12,500 bases of DNA from positions 1 through 12,500 of the forward strand of contig JAHBMJ010001515.1 of NCBI GenBank assembly GCA_018398765.1, written 5' to 3'. Shown one piece after another: positions 8,665 to 12,500 of this stretch. The first letter of the stretch is position 1, and each line of letters opens with the position of its first letter. The notes below the pieces were generated by a model that worked only from the letters and a program-made list of their open reading frames with translations, made no database searches and was not told the origin of the DNA. Position numbers and translations under genes: made by a program. The DNA comes from Chromera velia. Lineage: Eukaryota; Sar; Chromeraceae.

Positions 8665-11216
8665 CTGCATCCATCCATCCATCCAAGAAAACAAAAACAG
8701 AAATTAGCCGGACCCAGTGCGGTGGATTTATCCATATCGACTCGGAACTGAATGTGATCAGGCAGGCGAATGAATGCCCTCACTATCCCAGAGAGCCCAA
8801 AACCAAGACAGAACAAGAAATACTTGGCAGACAGAAAGAGAGAGGCAACGCTGCAAAATTCAGTGCGTCTCCACCCAACCTCCCCTTCCACCCCCAAAGT
8901 TCGTTCCTATACATCTCTTTGCCTCCGAGCGTTGCCGACTGACCCTGGTCGAACGAAATCTCCTGTGAGCTTCCAGACCCCCCTCCTGCGTTACTCTCCC
9001 TCGCTATGAGAACTTCATCACACTCGGTGCCCTGGATGCTCTCAGAAGAGCCGAACGAGTCCTCAGGAAGACGACCCTCTCGATGCACATTCCGCCCCGC
9101 TAACGCACCAGCAGCACGGTCACCTCCAGCAGCCCCAGTAGATGCTTGCATGAATCCGGGGGGTGGGGCAAACCCTCCTTGTCCCGGCGGGGGGGGGGGT
9201 TCATGTGGATCATGGGGGAAAGGCTCAGCACAGCCCCCTTGCGGGGGGGCATAGGAGGACTGGGGAGGGTACGCCACCCTGGGTGCTGCGGGGGGCCCCA
9301 AGGGGTAGTCGGGCGTGTAGGGGGGACCTGCTGCTGAGTGGCCTGGGGGGCTCCCTGCCCTCCTCCCCCCACTATACGAGGGGGGGGCAGGGTGTGTGTG
9401 GCCCTGTGGGGGGGCACGCGGGTCTCGGTAGCGTTGCGGCGGCATTCCTGCAAAGGAATGCGCGGCGTGGGGTGGATGGGAAAAGGGCGGCTGCTGCTGC
9501 TGTGTTGCGGAGCCAGGGTGATGCATTGGCGAATGAGATGAGGGGTAGGGCACCTGCCCTTCGTCGTTGCCCGGCTCGAAAGCATACGGGTCGTGTCTCG
9601 AATAGGGGGGGTAGGAAGGCTGCTGCTGAGTGAAAAAGCTGGAGCCATGGTGGTGATGCGGGGGGGGATCCAGTCCTTCGAGAGACTCGTGGTCTCGAAA
9701 TATATCTCTAGAGACGGTATCCCCCGCTGCACCCTTCCGGGACCTCCTCCCACCCACCCCTCCAGCAGTACGAGACAACACACGACTACCCCCCTCGTGT
9801 CTGTACATTTCGTTGAGGGCATCTGGGTCGAGGAGGGCCTTTAGCTCGGACGGCTCAATGGGTCTGGACAGGTCTGAAAACTCTTCCACCTTTCTCCGGA
9901 GCTTCCAGTAGTCATCCTGCGATCATCATGCGTTCATTTGGGTGGGGGAGTTTCAGGAGAAATGAGAGGAAGGAAACTTGGGTAGGTGAACCGCCTCCTA
10001 CCTCCTACATAGGTAACACAAAACAGAAATGGGTGCACCGGGAAGGGAAACCAGGCTCCTTCCTGCATCCATCCATCGTCTGCCTGGGCAAGTGCTGAGG
10101 CAGAAAGAGGGCTGCCTGCCTTCCTGTCCAAGAAGGAAAGAGAGAGAAACATACCGCTTTTTCCTGCGTGCTTTTGCCATCAGTCTATCCGTCTGTTTGT
10201 TAGTCTGTCGGCCAAATCTGCAATCTTGTGCACTGATCTGCCAACTCCGGTCCTTTCATCTCGTCCGCACATAGAAAAGCAGCCGAAAGATTCTCTGCCT
10301 CTCTCTCACACACACTCACACGTATGAATGCGTACCTTTGCCTTGTCGAGTTTGCTGTGGAGCCTGGCGTTCTGCAGGTCTGCCTGGGTTTTCAGGATGA
10401 ACGAGTAGACGGTCTGGTCTTGAGAGTGCCTGCAAGAATTTCATCGCAGTCGATCAAGAGCAGAAAGAAAAGCGCGCTCACAGGCTACGAATCATTAATT
10501 CATGGAATGCTCACGTGCGTAGAGAAAGAAAGTCACTCACGCCCGAAGGAAGGCACCAAGCGAGGGAGGGAGTTTTCGATTTCCCCCTCCCTGTTATCCT
10601 TCCTCCGTATCATGTAGGAGAAGGAGGGAACGGCAAAAGGAGAAAAATGCATGGACGCACCTGTGAACAAATTCACATTCCTTGGGGACTCCCACTATTG
10701 TCCAGGTGCTGCAAGGGAAGGCAGGGAACAACGCTCAGAGAAAACAAGTGAAGGCAGAAAATGCAAAGCAGCAGCCCCGCTGTCTCTCACGATGCAGTCC
10801 TTCGTTGCCTCCTCGGTTCTCTTACACAGAGACTTCTCATTTGCACTGAAGGATGTTGGGTTAGAGAGCAGAGAGATCAGCGGACGGACGCAGAGAGAGA
10901 CTGAAAGAAGAGCTGGTGTTTGGGGAGCGAAAAGCAGGTGTCAGCTGCTCCTGCATGCGTCTGAGATGGGAGCAGTAAACGCACTGTCAGTTACACGACT
11001 GGACATAAGGAACAAGGAGAAGACCTTACCATTTGTGTTTGCCATTAGTGTCTGCCTGGTCGACTGTCCTTGTGACCAGAAACTCGCCAACCGGCCGATT
11101 TCCTGAAGCAAAAAAAGCAGAGCACAACATAAGAACAGATACAAGGATACCCCTCTTTGCATACATGAATGGTTGCCTCCACGACGTGCACATGAACGAC
11201 CAGGAAAACTTGCTGC

Positions 11217-11249
<33 letters not shown>

Positions 11250-11705
11250 GATTTGAGCGATTTCAACGCGCGCGCGAAGTGCTTATGAGCGACGAGAGAG
11301 ACCGCGAGTACAGGCCAGAAAGATGGCAGTTCGGACTTCCGCTCCTCAGGCAAGACAGAGACATTTTGAATGCCATTCGAGTGAAAGCATTTCGGAACAA
11401 TCGTTGACCGTGGAGACGGAAACCAGCTAGGGTGAGTGACGACACCATCCCCTGACACCTCGACAGGCCGACCGACCTGCTAGAACCTCGTCCAGTTCCT
11501 CCGGCCTCTCGAAGACCCGACGGAGCTTGTCCAGCTTTTCGTCCCTCTTTGTCTCTCGCCGCTGTCTGCATGGAGCGAACAGATCGGAAGGGGGATGGGA
11601 AAGAAAATTGCTCTGCTTCCGGGCATCAGGTTACGACACATTGCACTTGTCGCCTGACCTTCGCGTGGGAAACGGAGGTTTGTTCGTGTCTGCGTCCTCC
11701 TTCAT
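8534..11705 (-). CDS. SH3-domain protein with proline-rich linker (7 exons)
   Basis: Exons in transcript order are 11659-11705, 11477-11565, 11030-11102, 10661-10708, 10336-10429, 8944-9916 and 8534-8664. They total 1455 nt: 484 residues plus a TAG stop. All six introns (93, 374, 321, 231, 419 and 279 nt) are GT-AG and every phase matches. The ATG at 11705 lies in AGAAATGA context and begins MKEDADTNK. Residues 17-45 are a charged helix. Residues 47-117 (NRPVGEFLVTRTVDQ, then TWTIVGVPKECEFVH, then a helix with ADLQNARLHSKLDKAK) I do not recognise. Residues 118-160 are charged. Residues 199-371 are rich in Pro, His, Gln and Tyr. Residues 418-484 match an SH3 domain: VLIAR (usual ALYDY strand), EISFDQGERIRV (ELSF..GD.I), GWWYG (the WW motif) and VGWFPGYKLA (G.FP.NYV). 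SH3 domains bind proline-rich peptides, so the linker could be an internal or partner ligand; a scaffold or adaptor role is inference. The product is unknown beyond the domain. Confidence 0.82.
11217..11250. repeat. (GA)n microsatellite inside intron 2 of the SH3 gene
   Basis: An AG dinucleotide run with one GGG interruption lies within the 11103-11476 intron. In the transcript it is a (CU)n pyrimidine run about 110 bases before the 3' splice site. Confidence 0.9.
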
Positions 11706-12248
11706 TTCTGCTCGAATGAATCCAGGGGGCGGAGGATGAGAAAAACAAAGTCCGTCGTTTGGGGACCTCGAGAGCTTTTAGTGCCAGCACTCTTTGAGCG
11801 CTCACCACCCAACTATGATCGTCACCCAGAAACGATGTTGAAAACTGCCAAGATCACGAAACATGCACGTACTGCAGACGGAATCGAGGTTTGTTCTGGG
11901 TAGAGGAACCAGAGCAGCGTGAAACGCTCCACTCTCAACACTGAAATCTCTGCATAGATCACTTCGATTTTTACGTCATTGAACGCAGTGAATTTCTTTT
12001 TCATGTTTCGCTTTGCGGGACCAAATTAACACGCCGTGGCCCGTTTCACGCAGTGCGAGCAACCCGGGAAACGAATGCTTCTCAACATTTTCTCTGAGGT
12101 GTACTTAAGTGCCCCTCAGCTTTTCTTTCCGGGGCCGAACAACCGGTTACTCAACGTGCGCGAAAAGTAATGATTCTCAGCTGCACTAGATAAAACCCTC
12201 AATTTTTTTTGAAAAAACATTTTGAATTGTAGTTTGCATATATGCATA
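11706..12248. promoter_or_regulatory. Spacer upstream of the SH3 gene, possible promoter region
   Basis: This interval precedes the ATG of the minus-strand SH3 gene and is more AT-rich toward 12180-12250. It holds a 26-bp imperfect palindrome at 12094-12119 and the palindrome TGCATATATGCA just before the ATG at 12249. A 60-codon minus frame at 11822-12004 (MKKKFTAFNDVK...) has a hydrophobic end but no phase-compatible link to exon 1, so I do not call it a gene. No TATA box or start site can be fixed. Confidence 0.3.
12094..12119. repeat. 26-bp imperfect palindrome
   Basis: Arms of 13 bp (ctgaggtgtactt and aagtgcccctcag) are complementary at 11 of 13 positions, with ACTTAAGT at the centre and no loop. 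Confidence 0.8.
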
Positions 12249-12498
12249 ATGATCGACTTCGCGTTTTTCGTTGCCGTCCTCCTCCGGCGCCTGGACAGCC
12301 GCCGAGCCCCCCGCTGTCTCGAGCAACATCGCCCCCCTCTTTGCTGTACAACGTTTTCCTCTTGCTCTCCTGATGCATGCTGACGCCCCCCTAATAGCTG
12401 CGATCTACAATTTTGCTTTTATTGCTCCTGCAATTTTGCTTGGTGCGCAGCCGTTTTTACTTGTTAACCCCCATACAATTCTCCGTACCACGGCTTGA
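12249..12498 (+). CDS. Unclear ORF region at the right edge
   Basis: An ATG at 12249 gives a 44-codon frame, MIDFAFFVAVLLRRLDSR..., ending at TGA 12381-12383. A second frame, open from 12253 after a TGA to a stop at 12496-12498, is hydrophobic near its end (ALLMHADAPLIAAIYNFAFI and on), like a membrane segment, but has no ATG at a sensible place. Either could be an exon of a gene continuing right. I recognise no family. Confidence 0.2.
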
Positions 12499-12500
12499 AA

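Noticed and set aside
8783-8943. Hydrophobic C-terminal tail of the long minus-strand frame
   Set aside because: It is better explained as intron 6; splicing at the GTCAGT donor restores a complete SH3 domain in the correct phase.
10490-10620. Possible extra exon ending at a GTGAGTG donor on the minus strand
   Set aside because: Joining it between exons 4 and 5 breaks phase or brings an in-frame stop, while direct joining of exons 4 and 5 keeps the frame.

Overview
The window looks like nuclear DNA of a microbial eukaryote, possibly an algal or other protist genome. This rests on a clear multi-exon gene with GT-AG introns of about 90-420 bp, the absence of bacterial gene layout, and dense di-, tri- and tetranucleotide repeats. 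I cannot name the organism; a stramenopile, alveolate or cryptophyte alga is only a guess.

The best-supported gene is on the minus strand, 11705 to 8534. Seven exons join in a single reading frame, with every phase matching across six GT-AG introns, and encode a predicted 484-residue protein. It has a charged, helical N-terminal part that I do not recognise, a long proline/histidine/glutamine-rich linker (about residues 199-371), and a C-terminal SH3 domain (about 418-484). The last third of the SH3 domain lies in a small separate exon (8534-8664) that is in frame only after splicing.

Region by region: 1-330 is a nearly pure GAA tract with regular AAA/CAA interruptions, open in frame 1 to a stop at 370-372. 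From 373 to 2540 there are alternating purine-rich and pyrimidine-rich blocks with one long minus-strand ORF of doubtful status. At 2631-3747 there is a tentative two-exon minus-strand gene with an AATAAA signal past its end. Its presumed intron (3116-3680) holds an unusual array of AAAATCC motifs spaced about 10 bp apart, in both orientations, with a perfect 19-bp inverted repeat and two short palindromes. From 3757 to about 7795 I see mostly microsatellites and no convincing gene. At 7796-8262 there is a possible plus-strand gene end that would be convergent with the SH3 gene. After 11705 there is a more AT-rich spacer with palindromic sequences, then a short ORF region at the right edge.

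No rRNA, tRNA, CRISPR array, recognisable transposase or known multi-gene system was seen. The items most worth checking are the 10-bp-phased AAAATCC array and the SH3 protein with its unrecognised N-terminal region.
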